The notes beneath the pieces were generated by a model. That model saw nothing but the letters and a program-made list of their open reading frames with translations, was not told the DNA's origin and did no database searches. A stretch of DNA of 20,593 nucleotides from HGM05232 sp964646495 (GTDB lineage Bacteria; Bacteroidota; Bacteroidia; Bacteroidales; Muribaculaceae): contig CAZYEO010000031.1 in NCBI GenBank assembly GCA_964646495.1, forward strand, positions 1 through 20,593. Direction: 5' to 3'. Numbering within the stretch: position 1 is the first letter of the stretch; each line of letters starts with the position of its first letter. This document shows, in pieces, positions 8,888 to 17,181 of this stretch. Made by a program: the position numbers and the translations under genes.

Positions 8888-8895
8888 CAAATATA
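8888..8895 (-). promoter_or_regulatory. Bacteroidota-type -7 box for the DUF349 gene
   Basis: The minus strand reads TATATTTG, a full match to TAnnTTTG. A TTG lies 17 bases upstream (plus-strand CAA at 8913-8915) as a weak -33 element. A start site near 8882 would leave a leader of about 65 bases before ATG 8817. The motif match is observed; promoter activity is inferred. Confidence 0.5.
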
Positions 8896-8944
8896 CGAAT
8901 TATTTTAATTATCAATACATCTTTATTTCGATATTTAGCAAAAA

Positions 8945-8993
8945 CCGGCAAAATAATTGTTGTTTAGTGTGCATAACAACAATTATTTTCCGG
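8945..8993 (-). terminator. Strong intrinsic terminator of the glycogen operon
   Basis: The arms 8945-8964 and 8975-8993 pair over 15 bases plus a CCGG/CCGG base, with a single bulged C, around a 10-base loop. On the minus strand the stem is followed by a T-run (GGTTTTTGC). It lies about 130 bases downstream of the GH57 stop in the 303-base gap 8818-9120, which otherwise holds only the DUF349 promoter box and a short palindrome. Confidence 0.75.
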
Positions 8994-9064
8994 TAAATAA
9001 CTAAAATATTTTTTTGGTTACTGCTTGTAATAGCATGTTTTATAGATGATTAATTTAATAGATA

Positions 9065-9085
9065 ATAATCATCATTGATGATTAT
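9065..9085. repeat. 21-base palindrome after the GH57 stop codon
   Basis: ATAATCATCA and TGATGATTAT are perfect reverse complements separated by one T. The palindrome sits 36 bases past the GH57 stop on the minus strand. It could be an RNA hairpin or an mRNA 3'-end processing site, or a protein-binding palindrome. There is no T-run, so it is a poor terminator by itself. Confidence 0.5.
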
Positions 9086-9120
9086 AACTATAAATATGAA
9101 TATATATTCAATGATTAGCG

Positions 9121-10506
9121 TTAATCGTTTTTCGCTTTTTGTTTAATGCGTTTACTTGGTTTTTTAGCCGAATTTTTAGTTTCTTTTATCGGTTCATGAT
9201 CTTCATCTTTCAGAATATTCATTCTCATCAATGCCACCTCCTTATTTAAATCTTCTATTTCGGTAGCTTGATTGCGAATGGTAGTGAGAAGGGCATTTAA
9301 TTCTTCGTTCTCAATTGAGAGTGGATACTGCTCTTCTACTCTTACTATGAAATCGGAGAGTACGTTCATGTAGTTTGTGAAAGCTTGATAGGGAGTTTCA
9401 TACGGGCTAAAATGAGAATGCACTGCTCCGTCGTTCATGTGTTTGGTGCACATATAGAAGAAATGATCACTTGCTTGCAGGTAATTCCAATCTTGTTGTA
9501 ATCGGCGATCTGTGCATAATCTCACGCGCTCTCCTACCGAAAATAATTTATTAAATGCTTCATCCTGAAGAGTGTTTCCAAGCCATGCACTGGTGTCACG
9601 GGCTTCATCTGACCATGACATCGGATACGGGACTGCCAGTTCTCCAACGGATTTTAGTTTTGTTACCGCTTCGGTGGGTGTCCAAAATTCAATCCCTTTT
9701 TCTGCTGCAAATCTGGGTAATGCCTTCATGAAATCGAATATGCCCGACTCTCTTGATTGCATTTCACCAAATGTTTCATAATTCATAAATAAATTTATGA
9801 TCTGTTCCTCCTGTGGGAGTTTAGCAATCCAGTTTATATATTTATCGGCTACTAAAGGAAATTCGCTCCAAGATGTGTCGCTGAAACGAAATGCAATATC
9901 ATTGCTAAGTTTTGAATTTTTTAGAAGTAACTTAAGACGTGGAACTGCCGCAGAAGCATAAAGATAGTTTGGCGATTTCCACCCCAATATATGTTTTGCA
10001 CCTTCTGTTATTATTCCTTTAAATCCCATTGAATTTACAATCATGGATATATCATCTGAATATATTAATTCAGTATTACGGAATACTTTAGGGTGCTGCC
10101 CGAATAATTGATATATTTTATTATCGTGAGCCTTAACTTGTGCTTTGAACTCATCGGCATCAATCAAAGAACATAATGAGTGGGCATACGTTTCGGATAG
10201 AAATTCTACACATCCGGTAGCAGCAAGCTCTTTCATGGAATCAATAAATTCCGGTACATAATGTTCAAGTTGTTCAAGGGCTATTCCGGTTATTGAAAAT
10301 GCAACTTTAAAATTTTTCCCATTCTCTTTGATCATTTCGAGCAACATATTGTTGGCTGGTATGTATGATCGCTGAGCAATGCGGGTAATTATTTCTTCAT
10401 TGGCAAAATCATCATAATAATAGTGATCGTTCCCTATATCTAAAAATCGATAATTTTTAAGGCGAAAAGGTTGATGTATTTGGAAATAGAAACAGATAGC
10501 TTTCAT
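9121..10506 (-). CDS. GH57 alpha-amylase-family protein, acid/base Asp replaced by Asn
   Basis: Glycoside hydrolase family 57 (beta/alpha)7-barrel protein of 461 residues, cytoplasmic (no signal peptide). Conserved regions: HQP at 11-13; EFLSETYAHS at 101-110; NTELIY with the expected nucleophile Glu at 146; NYETFGE at 242-248; and SWSDEARDTSAWLGN near 297-311. In GH57 the fourth region normally reads D-x-E-x-F-G, with Asp as acid/base. Here the codon at 9781-9783 (AAT) gives Asn242. A Lys-rich tail follows a short coiled coil (about 395-430). It is the last gene of a three-gene operon with a GT4 synthase (26 bases upstream) and a GH133-type debranching enzyme, so its role is in glycogen or alpha-glucan metabolism. 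Family assignment is secure. Hydrolytic activity is doubtful, and GH57 alpha-amylase-like homologues lacking catalytic residues are known. Confidence 0.88.
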   Translation of the reverse strand: MKAICFYFQIHQPFRLKNYRFLDIGNDHYYYDDFANEEIITRIAQRSYIPANNMLLEMIKENGKNFKVAFSITGIALEQLEHYVPEFIDSMKELAATGCVEFLSETYAHSLCSLIDADEFKAQVKAHDNKIYQLFGQHPKVFRNTELIYSDDISMIVNSMGFKGIITEGAKHILGWKSPNYLYASAAVPRLKLLLKNSKLSNDIAFRFSDTSWSEFPLVADKYINWIAKLPQEEQIINLFMNYETFGEMQSRESGIFDFMKALPRFAAEKGIEFWTPTEAVTKLKSVGELAVPYPMSWSDEARDTSAWLGNTLQDEAFNKLFSVGERVRLCTDRRLQQDWNYLQASDHFFYMCTKHMNDGAVHSHFSPYETPYQAFTNYMNVLSDFIVRVEEQYPLSIENEELNALLTTIRNQATEIEDLNKEVALMRMNILKDEDHEPIKETKNSAKKPSKRIKQKAKND

Positions 10507-10532
10507 TGATATATATTTTAGTGTGGTTGATA

Positions 10533-11798
10533 TTAATGGTAATTATTTATTATGTCATTGTATATTTTAATGACTTTCGCTCCGGCTTTTTCCCATTTAA
10601 TGGTATCAATCTCTGTCAAGCCGTTTTCTCGAAGTTGTTTGTACATCGCATGATATGTGATTATAGAGTATATGGCATCTGCCATTGTATCTATGTCCCA
10701 ATAGTCAATTTTGATTACATTTTCGAGTATTTCAGCACATCCCGACTGTTTTGATATAATAGATGGGACACCCATTTGCATTGCCTCTAATGGGGAAATG
10801 CCAAATGGCTCTGAAACAGAAGGCATTATATATACGTCGCTAGCTTTCAGCAATTCATACACTTCTTTGCCTCGTAGAAATCCAGTAAAATGAAATCTAT
10901 CGGCTATATTTCTACGCGCTGCAAGTCGTATCATTTTTTCCATCATATCTCCACCACCTGCCATTACGAATCGCACGTTGTGCTTCTTCTTTAAAACTTT
11001 AGCGGCAGCTTCAACAAAATATTCAGGACCTTTCTGCATGGTAATACGACCAAGAAATGTCACTATTTTCTCTTTTGATTTATTTACTACTATGGATTTT
11101 AATTCTTCACTTAACGGTTCAACGGCATTATGTACTGTGGTTACTTTTGATGGATCTATACCATATTTTTCGATTACCGTTTGGCGGGTGAGATTACTAA
11201 CTGTAATAATATGATCAGCCTGAGTCATCCCATCTTTTTCAATCGCAAATACAGTAGGATTTACATTTCCGCGTGACCTATCGAAGTCGGTAGCATGAAC
11301 ATGAATTACCAGTGGTTTCCCTGTTATGTGTTTAGCATGAATACCTGCGGGATATGTGAGCCAATCATGTGAATGGATAATATCGCATGGTATTGTGTGT
11401 GCAATCACACCTGCTACTATAGAATAATTATTTATTTCCTCAATAAGGTTTTCGGGATAACGGCCTGAAAATTCAATACATCCGAGATCATTCGTATTCA
11501 TATAGTGAAAGTCAGCATATATATGATCTCTAAGATCATAATATGTTTGCGGATTTAAGACGTTCCCGATACGGTTTTCTACATAATCCCAATTAACATC
11601 TCGCCATACTATCGGTGTATTACTTGCACCGATAATATTACAAAATCCTTTTTCTTCGTCTCCGAATGGCTTTGGTATGACAAAGGTTATATCCATATTA
11701 CCGTTATCAGCCATTCCTTTTGTCAGTCCATAACTTGCAGTTCCTAGACCTCCAAGTATGTGTGGTGGAAACTCCCACCCAAACATTAATGCTTTCAT
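10533..11798 (-). CDS. GT4-family glycosyltransferase, probable glycogen synthase
   Basis: Retaining GT-B glycosyltransferase of 421 residues. ATG 11798 was chosen because the upstream alternative (11807) is a TTG and the family typically begins MKxLMFGWEFPP. The N-terminal domain opens with FGWEFPPHILGGLGT, the glycine-rich acceptor/donor loop of starch and glycogen synthases. IIHSHDWLT is the usual N-domain motif. The C-terminal domain has FLGRITMQKG and the E-x7-E signature SEPFGISPLEAM (E330 and E338). The length resembles bacterial or archaeal GT4-like synthases and not GlgA of GT5. Between the debranching enzyme (25 bases upstream) and the GH57 gene, it probably extends alpha-1,4-glucan from a nucleotide-glucose. 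Donor (UDP- or ADP-glucose) cannot be read from the sequence. Confidence 0.85.
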   Translation of the reverse strand: MKALMFGWEFPPHILGGLGTASYGLTKGMADNGNMDITFVIPKPFGDEEKGFCNIIGASNTPIVWRDVNWDYVENRIGNVLNPQTYYDLRDHIYADFHYMNTNDLGCIEFSGRYPENLIEEINNYSIVAGVIAHTIPCDIIHSHDWLTYPAGIHAKHITGKPLVIHVHATDFDRSRGNVNPTVFAIEKDGMTQADHIITVSNLTRQTVIEKYGIDPSKVTTVHNAVEPLSEELKSIVVNKSKEKIVTFLGRITMQKGPEYFVEAAAKVLKKKHNVRFVMAGGGDMMEKMIRLAARRNIADRFHFTGFLRGKEVYELLKASDVYIMPSVSEPFGISPLEAMQMGVPSIISKQSGCAEILENVIKIDYWDIDTMADAIYSIITYHAMYKQLRENGLTEIDTIKWEKAGAKVIKIYNDIINNYH

Positions 11799-11823
11799 AT
11801 TTTGCAAAAATGAAATTTCATGG

Positions 11824-13773
11824 TTATTGTTCGTTTAGATTCTTAATGGTACGAAGGACTCTTAGTACCTCTGCCACGTTCATGGCGAAACTTATAGCTC
11901 CATGCCCTGTATATGGCGGATTGCCATCATATAGTTCGGCAAGTGTGGCAATACATTCTTGAGACATTTCATCCTCAAATCCTATGAGCATACGTTCTAT
12001 GAATGAAATACCACCAAGTCCGAATACTTTTAGGTATGCGTCAGCATAAAATCCCATGAGCCATGGACGTACCGATCCTTGAAAATATGCGTATTCTCTT
12101 TGTTCAGGACTTCCCTGATAAAATGGACTATACCCGAAACTTTTAGGACTTAGAGTGCGTAATCCCTTAGGTGTCAGTAATTCACGTGTTACAACATCAA
12201 GAACACTCTTTCTCTGTTTTCGATCAAGAGGAGAATAATCCAATCCAACAGCAATAATCATGTTTGGCCTTACGCTCAACTCCACATAATTACCATTTAC
12301 ATAATCGTATAGATATCCGTAACCGTTTAGAAATGTTTCGACGAATGAATTATGTGCTTTTTCTGATATCCTATTCCATTTCTCTACGATATGAGCTTTC
12401 TCGGGATCTTCCGACTGAAGGTCTTCGGCAAATTTCAAGGCATTATACCAGAGTGAATTAAATTCTACCAAATAGCCAGTTCTCGGAATTTGTGGTGTAC
12501 CATCAGGATTTGATGAGTCCATCCATGATATTGGTGTTTTCGTCCCATCGCAATATATAAGCCCATTATCATGCACCCACATATTTGGATGCTTATTATC
12601 AATAATATAATTGAGTACATCAGTTACGAAGTTGCCATATTTAATGCGTGCTTCATCTTTACCAAATTTTTTAGCAAACATTTGAATATCCCAAACAGCC
12701 CAAAGCAAAACATCGGGCAAATCAATGTATTGGATATGTTTAGACACCTCTCCGGTATTCATAAAATGATAAATAGCCTTAATGCCTGTTTCCATTATTT
12801 CTTTGAAATCATCTGGATGATTTATTGAAATAGTGCTCCCAGGTAATGATATGAATTGATCTCGAGCTCTTACTTTAAACCAAGGATATCCGGCTACTAT
12901 ATAATGTCCATTTTTGTTATTGAGATAAAATTGTTTAGCCGAGTTTTTCATGCAGTTGTAAAAACTCGTGCGTGGAGTGCGCGATTTTACTTCGTCTTCA
13001 TAAGTAGATGCGAAACTTCTCGGATTTTCTTCTGTGATGCTTGCCGAGAAGAATATGCTTTCCCCTTTTTTTATATTTAATTCAAAATATCCGGGTACAA
13101 ATAAATCTTCGCGAAATGGAATGCCTCGCTCTTCATCCTTACTATATTCAATCCCTTTGTACCATGTGGGGCAGAATGTGAATTTAGACTTATGGTTAAA
13201 TTGCATATATAAATTAGGATACCCATTATACATACAACAGCTTATCCCGTTTTGCGCTTCTTTATATCCTTGATTGGCTACTCCGTTGGCAACGCATAGT
13301 GCGTTGGCATTACGAAAAGCCAAGAATGGACGAAATTGAAGAGTTGTAGGTGAATGTGCTTCGAGCAGGGTATATTTAATAAGAATCCTGTTTTCATGTG
13401 AAATGAACATCTTCTCCTTTGTTAATACTACTCCACCTACTCTATATGTGGTGCGTGGCACATTTTCACAGTCAAACTCACGGATATATTTATGGCCGTT
13501 CGGGCTAAAACAATTCCCATTATATTTATGAAGTCCAAGATTAAATGGGGCTCCATGTTGTATCACTGTTTCATCTAACGAGGATAGTAACACATGGTTT
13601 TCGTTGTCAATCTCTTCTATCGGAATTACAAGCAAGCCATGTTGTTTGCGAGTGTTGCAACCCACCACAGTAGTACAGTGATATGCGCCTGATTGATTTG
13701 TGCGCAACATTTCCTTTGGAAGTGATTGCTCTAAATTAATCATTAGGCTTTTATCGAATTTAAGGTAGCTCAT
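11824..13773 (-). CDS. Glycogen debranching enzyme (amylo-alpha-1,6-glucosidase type)
   Basis: Cytoplasmic 649-residue protein with two domains: an N-terminal GDE_N beta-sandwich (about 15-235), marked by NQSGAYHCTTVVGCNTRKQHG, and an (alpha/alpha)6-barrel amylo-1,6-glucosidase domain (about 285-640). The barrel carries AGYPWFKVRARDQFISLPG near 294-312, with D305 in the position of the conserved Asp, as well as WMDSSNPDG and FQGSVRPWLMGFYADAY near 564-580. It should remove alpha-1,6 branch stubs of glycogen. It is the first gene of the operon with the GT4 synthase and GH57 protein, a cluster I recognise from Bacteroides-like genomes. The 132 bases before its start separate it from the M16 peptidase gene on the same strand. 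They contain one promoter-like box but no clear terminator. Confidence 0.88.
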   Translation of the reverse strand: MSYLKFDKSLMINLEQSLPKEMLRTNQSGAYHCTTVVGCNTRKQHGLLVIPIEEIDNENHVLLSSLDETVIQHGAPFNLGLHKYNGNCFSPNGHKYIREFDCENVPRTTYRVGGVVLTKEKMFISHENRILIKYTLLEAHSPTTLQFRPFLAFRNANALCVANGVANQGYKEAQNGISCCMYNGYPNLYMQFNHKSKFTFCPTWYKGIEYSKDEERGIPFREDLFVPGYFELNIKKGESIFFSASITEENPRSFASTYEDEVKSRTPRTSFYNCMKNSAKQFYLNNKNGHYIVAGYPWFKVRARDQFISLPGSTISINHPDDFKEIMETGIKAIYHFMNTGEVSKHIQYIDLPDVLLWAVWDIQMFAKKFGKDEARIKYGNFVTDVLNYIIDNKHPNMWVHDNGLIYCDGTKTPISWMDSSNPDGTPQIPRTGYLVEFNSLWYNALKFAEDLQSEDPEKAHIVEKWNRISEKAHNSFVETFLNGYGYLYDYVNGNYVELSVRPNMIIAVGLDYSPLDRKQRKSVLDVVTRELLTPKGLRTLSPKSFGYSPFYQGSPEQREYAYFQGSVRPWLMGFYADAYLKVFGLGGISFIERMLIGFEDEMSQECIATLAELYDGNPPYTGHGAISFAMNVAEVLRVLRTIKNLNEQ

Positions 13774-13829
13774 TTAAGAGTGTTTTTATTATTAGTTATG
13801 GTTTAATAATTTTTATATTTGCTTGGTTA

Positions 13830-13837
13830 CGAATATA
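13830..13837 (-). promoter_or_regulatory. Possible -7 box for the glycogen operon
   Basis: The minus strand reads TATATTCG, one mismatch from TAnnTTTG. A TTG lies 20 bases upstream (plus-strand CAA at 13858-13860) as a candidate -33 element. The start site would be near 13824, leaving about a 50-base leader. It is the best match in the gap, but imperfect. Confidence 0.35.
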
Positions 13838-13905
13838 CTCTCTTTTGAGCTATAAAGCAATATATATGCGTGAAAATAGGTTAAAATATCAAATAAAAGA
13901 CACTT

Positions 13906-15147
13906 TCACATATAGCCATAATATAATGTGGTGCAATTATCTTTGTCAAAAAGTTTTTTTGCAATTTCGCTCATTTGAGATGTAGTAATGTCTCTGTATT
14001 TGTCAATCTCAGTATTGATGTTACAGGCATTATCCAATAATTCATGATATGCAAGATTTGATGCACGTTCAAGTTGATTAAGATTACCAAACAACTCCTT
14101 TGATTCATATTTATTTACGCATTTTTCTATTTCATATTTTGATGCTGGTGAATCCGATATAAATCTGTTTAATTCTGTATTAATAGCGCTCTCTGCCTCT
14201 TCAAATGTTACGGTGGGTAGGATTGTTCCTTTAATTGTAAACAGACCGGGGTCAATAGAGCCCCAAATTGAAGCATCAATTTGAGAGAATATATCCCCTT
14301 TCATCAATAGATTTTGATATAATCTTGATGATGTGCCGTTGGAAAGCACATCGCTTATAAGATCGGTGCATTGATAATCTTGGCTATGCCTGTCGCACAT
14401 ACGAAATGCTTTGTATATGATGTTGTGAGGTACTTGAGAATTATTTTCTATAATTAATTTTGATGTGAGCTGTTTTGGTTCTACGGGTAGTTCTCGCGAT
14501 TGAATATTTCTTGAGGAAATACTGCCAAACCATTTTTCGGCAAGAAAAATGGTTTCTTCAAACGATATATTTCCTACAATACATAAAATTGCATTGTTTG
14601 GGGCATAATGGGAATAAAAGAAATCTTTAACAGAGGACATCTCTACGGCTTTTATTTCGTCAATATGATTTCCTATAACAGGCCAGCGATAAGGATGTGT
14701 GTAATATGCATTTTTGCGAATTATATGTTCCATGTCTCCATATGGCTGATTGAGACATCGTTGCTTAAATTCTTCAATTACAACACTTTTCTGAGTTTCC
14801 AAATTGGTTTTAGTGAATGCTAATTCATTCATTCGGTCTGCTTCAAGCCAAAATGCAGTTTCAATATTATGACGTGGAATTAATTCATAAAAATTAGTAA
14901 TATCATCACTAGTCCATGCATTGCTTTCTCCACCGGCAGCCTGAAGCTCTGTATCGAAATTAGGAATATTCGCTGATCCTCCAAACATTAAGTGCTCAAA
15001 AAGATGAGCAAATCCTGTTTTACCTATTATTTCATCACGGGATCCTACATCATAAAGTAAATTCAACGCTACCATTTGAGTGGTAGCGTCGTAGTTGTGA
15101 ACTATGCGAAGTCCATTGCTTAAAGTATGTCGTTTTATATCGATCAT
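13906..15147 (-). CDS. M16-family zinc metallopeptidase
   Basis: Single-unit M16 (pitrilysin/PMP-like) peptidase of 413 residues. The inverted zinc motif HLFEH is at 48-52, with H48 and H52 as ligands and E51 as general base. The downstream acidic ligand is probably E125 or E126 in VVIEEF. A second, inactive M16 half follows, with the typical NGTSSRLYQNL segment. No signal peptide is apparent (it begins MIDIKRHTLSNGLRIV, starting directly with the family fold), so it is probably cytoplasmic. Its ATG shares one base with the stop codon of the prolyl isomerase gene (TAATG at 15145-15149), implying translational coupling. Family is certain; substrate is unknown. Confidence 0.93.
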   Translation of the reverse strand: MIDIKRHTLSNGLRIVHNYDATTQMVALNLLYDVGSRDEIIGKTGFAHLFEHLMFGGSANIPNFDTELQAAGGESNAWTSDDITNFYELIPRHNIETAFWLEADRMNELAFTKTNLETQKSVVIEEFKQRCLNQPYGDMEHIIRKNAYYTHPYRWPVIGNHIDEIKAVEMSSVKDFFYSHYAPNNAILCIVGNISFEETIFLAEKWFGSISSRNIQSRELPVEPKQLTSKLIIENNSQVPHNIIYKAFRMCDRHSQDYQCTDLISDVLSNGTSSRLYQNLLMKGDIFSQIDASIWGSIDPGLFTIKGTILPTVTFEEAESAINTELNRFISDSPASKYEIEKCVNKYESKELFGNLNQLERASNLAYHELLDNACNINTEIDKYRDITTSQMSEIAKKLFDKDNCTTLYYGYM

Positions 15148-16025
15148 TAATTCTTGATTATATTCATACTTTTTATTATTATATCAGAATTGGGACGATC
15201 GGCAGAATTAGTAGATGCTTTTTCTATTTTTTCAACCACATCCATTCCCGAAATAATTTCTCCAAATACAGTGTATTGTCCATCAAGATGAGGAGTGCCT
15301 CCAATTGTTGTATATGCTTCGATTTGCTCTTGGGTGAACCCCAGCGGTTCATTTGCGAGTTGCGCTTCAGTTTCGTCTATAATTTGTTGGCGTAGTTTCT
15401 CGATAGCAGCAGTGTCTTTAGCCATCTGAAGCTTTATCAAATCTTTACGATGTGGTTCGGCAAGCTTCTGGAATGTATCTTGTTTTTTGCGATATTCCAT
15501 TTGTTGTGCCATTTGATCCAATTGCTGTTTTGACATAACTTTTCCGGTAACGATGTAGAACTGTGATCCTGAAGATTTTCGTTTTGGATTTACGTTATCA
15601 CCTTGACGTGCGGCAGCAATGGCACCACGCTTATGAAAATATTGGGGGAATATGATTTCAGCTTCAATGTCATAACCCGGTCCACCAGTGCCAAGCATCT
15701 GACCCGGTTTTGCATTTTTTGAATCTCCATCGCCTGCTTGAATCATAAAGTCTTTTATTACACGATGAAACAGAGTCCCATTATAATAACCTTCATTCAC
15801 CAATTTGATGAAATTATCGCGATGTTTAGGTGTTTCGTCATATAATGATATTACTATATCGCCTAATGATGTACTTATTTCTATTTTTGTAGTTTTATTT
15901 TCTGTCATGCTTTTTGAAGATTTTTTTTGAGTTTGATTTACACTCTTTTGTTGTGAGCATGCGGATTGCGTGGTCATGGCAATTAGCAATAGTGTGATTA
16001 TGGAATATACCCTGATCCGGTGCAT
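15147..16025 (-). CDS. Cyclophilin-type peptidyl-prolyl cis-trans isomerase, exported
   Basis: 292-residue periplasmic or lipid-anchored isomerase that speeds folding by cis-trans isomerisation of prolyl bonds. The N-terminus is a hydrophobic signal followed by T-Q-S-A-C at 19-23. C23 could be lipidated, but Gln at -3 is not canonical. A Ser/Lys/Gln linker precedes the cyclophilin domain (about 46-292), with FHRVIKDFMIQAGDG at 86-100 and GSQFYIVTG at 153-161. Between GSQFYIVTG and the closing DGQYTVFGEI motif (about 248-257) lies an insertion of roughly 80 residues, rich in Gln, Lys and Glu and predicted helical. Standard cyclophilins have only a short loop there. It is the middle gene of a minus-strand trio, 17 bases after the unknown gene and one base overlapping the M16 gene. 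Confidence 0.92.
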   Translation of the reverse strand: MHRIRVYSIITLLLIAMTTQSACSQQKSVNQTQKKSSKSMTENKTTKIEISTSLGDIVISLYDETPKHRDNFIKLVNEGYYNGTLFHRVIKDFMIQAGDGDSKNAKPGQMLGTGGPGYDIEAEIIFPQYFHKRGAIAAARQGDNVNPKRKSSGSQFYIVTGKVMSKQQLDQMAQQMEYRKKQDTFQKLAEPHRKDLIKLQMAKDTAAIEKLRQQIIDETEAQLANEPLGFTQEQIEAYTTIGGTPHLDGQYTVFGEIISGMDVVEKIEKASTNSADRPNSDIIIKSMNIIKN

Positions 16026-16042
16026 ATTAAATAACTATAATA

Positions 16043-16417
16043 TTATATTCCAACTGGGAATAATCGTTTGTAGATTCTTCTAAAGTTATCATCCGAATTT
16101 TTTAATTCGTCAGCTCTATCGGCATAATCAGCGCCCCATATACCTGCCAAAAGATCAGCAATGTATTTGTGTTCACGATCAACATCAATCGCTGCTTTTA
16201 TAAGCTTATCGATTGCCGTTGCATATTTTTCTTTGTCAATTGCATTAAGGTATCTTGCTGTGCTTACTACGAATTGTCCGTTACGATCTACGTGTATCAT
16301 ATTATCTACAAGAAATGGCATTTCTTCTTCTATTGAATTGATATTGTTAGCAATATATTCATATGTTAGAAGTCCAGTTTGATCTTTAGACAGTTTCTTT
16401 TTTATTTCGTCTTCCAT
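16043..16417 (-). CDS. Conserved-looking protein of unknown function
   Basis: 124-residue protein that I do not recognise. It is charged and predicted mostly helical, with no signal peptide, membrane helix, cysteine cluster or known catalytic motif. Repeated acidic-aromatic segments (DREHKYIADLLAGIWGADYADRADEL) suggest a small cytoplasmic all-alpha protein. It is the first gene of a minus-strand operon with the prolyl isomerase and M16 peptidase. A perfect -7 box lies just upstream at 16449-16456, and ATG 16417 gives a leader of about 25 bases. That context and its coding-like composition support a real gene. Function is not assigned. Confidence 0.75.
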   Translation of the reverse strand: MEDEIKKKLSKDQTGLLTYEYIANNINSIEEEMPFLVDNMIHVDRNGQFVVSTARYLNAIDKEKYATAIDKLIKAAIDVDREHKYIADLLAGIWGADYADRADELKNSDDNFRRIYKRLFPVGI

Positions 16418-16448
16418 ATCAGTGTTTGAATAATTAAAATTTATACTA

Positions 16449-16456
16449 CAAATATA
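16449..16456 (-). promoter_or_regulatory. -7 box for the unknown protein / isomerase / M16 operon
   Basis: The minus strand reads TATATTTG, a full TAnnTTTG match, about 32 bases upstream of ATG 16417. No clear -33 TTTG is visible at the usual distance. It lies in the 124-base divergent gap shared with the cytidylate-kinase-like gene. Confidence 0.5.
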
Positions 16457-16508
16457 ATACTTTTTTCTTTTCTATAGCTCGAGTGTTTAAAATACCGAAG
16501 GAAATATG

Positions 16509-16516
16509 TATTTTTG
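16509..16516 (+). promoter_or_regulatory. -7 box for the cytidylate-kinase-like gene
   Basis: TATTTTTG matches TAnnTTTG. TTTA at 16486-16489, 19 bases upstream, is a 3/4 match to the -33 TTTG. The transcript would start near 16522, about 20 bases before ATG 16542. Confidence 0.55.
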
Positions 16517-16541
16517 TCTTGATATCTAATTCACATAACAC

Positions 16542-17177
16542 ATGAATGACAATAATAAATTTGTAATTACGATTGGACGCCAATTTGGTAGCGGAGGACG
16601 CGAGATAGGAAGTATAATAGCAAAAAAACTTGATATTCAGTATTACGACAAGGAATTATTAAAGCTCGCTTCGCAGTCTACTGGGGTAAATCATTCTTTT
16701 TTTGAAAAAGCAGATGAACGTTCTCCCGGTTTTTTTTCTGATCTATTCTCATTTAATATGGGATTTAATGCCGAGCCTTGTTTTTTAGGTTCTACTCCTA
16801 TCTCCGATGATAATATATACAAAGCTCAAAGTGATGTAATGCATACGCTTGCTGAAGAATCATCATGTGTCATAGTGGGTAGAAGTGCCGACTATGTGCT
16901 ACGTGAAAATCCAAGATGCATAAATATATTCATTCACGCATCCATTGAGGAGCGTGTGGCTCGAATAATGAATAGAAATGACGCTATAACAGATGTTGAA
17001 GCTCGTTCGTTGGCTGAGAAGAAAAATAAATTAAGGGCAAACTATTATAATTTTTATACTACAAAAGAATGGGGAAATGCAATTTCGTATGATCTCTCTA
17101 TTGATTCCTCCAAACTCAGCTGTGATGAAGTTGCGGACGTGATTATAAATTACGTGAAGTTACGGTTAAAATTATAA
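16542..17177 (+). CDS. Cytidylate kinase-like family protein
   Basis: P-loop nucleoside-monophosphate-kinase-like protein of 211 residues. The Walker A region is GRQFGSGGREIG at 12-23, followed by YYDKELL, as in the cytidylate-kinase-like family (distinct from canonical Cmk). VIVGRSADYVL is the next conserved strand. An Arg-rich lid is visible around ERVARIMNR, and RANYYNFYT follows. No signal peptide: cytoplasmic. The family fold is confident, but its true substrate is not settled, so the name cytidylate kinase should be treated as a family label only. It stands alone on the plus strand with its own promoter-like box, convergent with the HdeD-like gene four bases away. Confidence 0.88.
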   Translation: MNDNNKFVITIGRQFGSGGREIGSIIAKKLDIQYYDKELLKLASQSTGVNHSFFEKADERSPGFFSDLFSFNMGFNAEPCFLGSTPISDDNIYKAQSDVMHTLAEESSCVIVGRSADYVLRENPRCINIFIHASIEERVARIMNRNDAITDVEARSLAEKKNKLRANYYNFYTTKEWGNAISYDLSIDSSKLSCDEVADVIINYVKLRLKL

Positions 17178-17181
17178 TGTT

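Noticed and set aside
13774..13905. Terminator for the M16 operon
   Set aside because: Only a 6-base GTGAAA/TTTCAC pairing with a long loop is visible; too weak to call.
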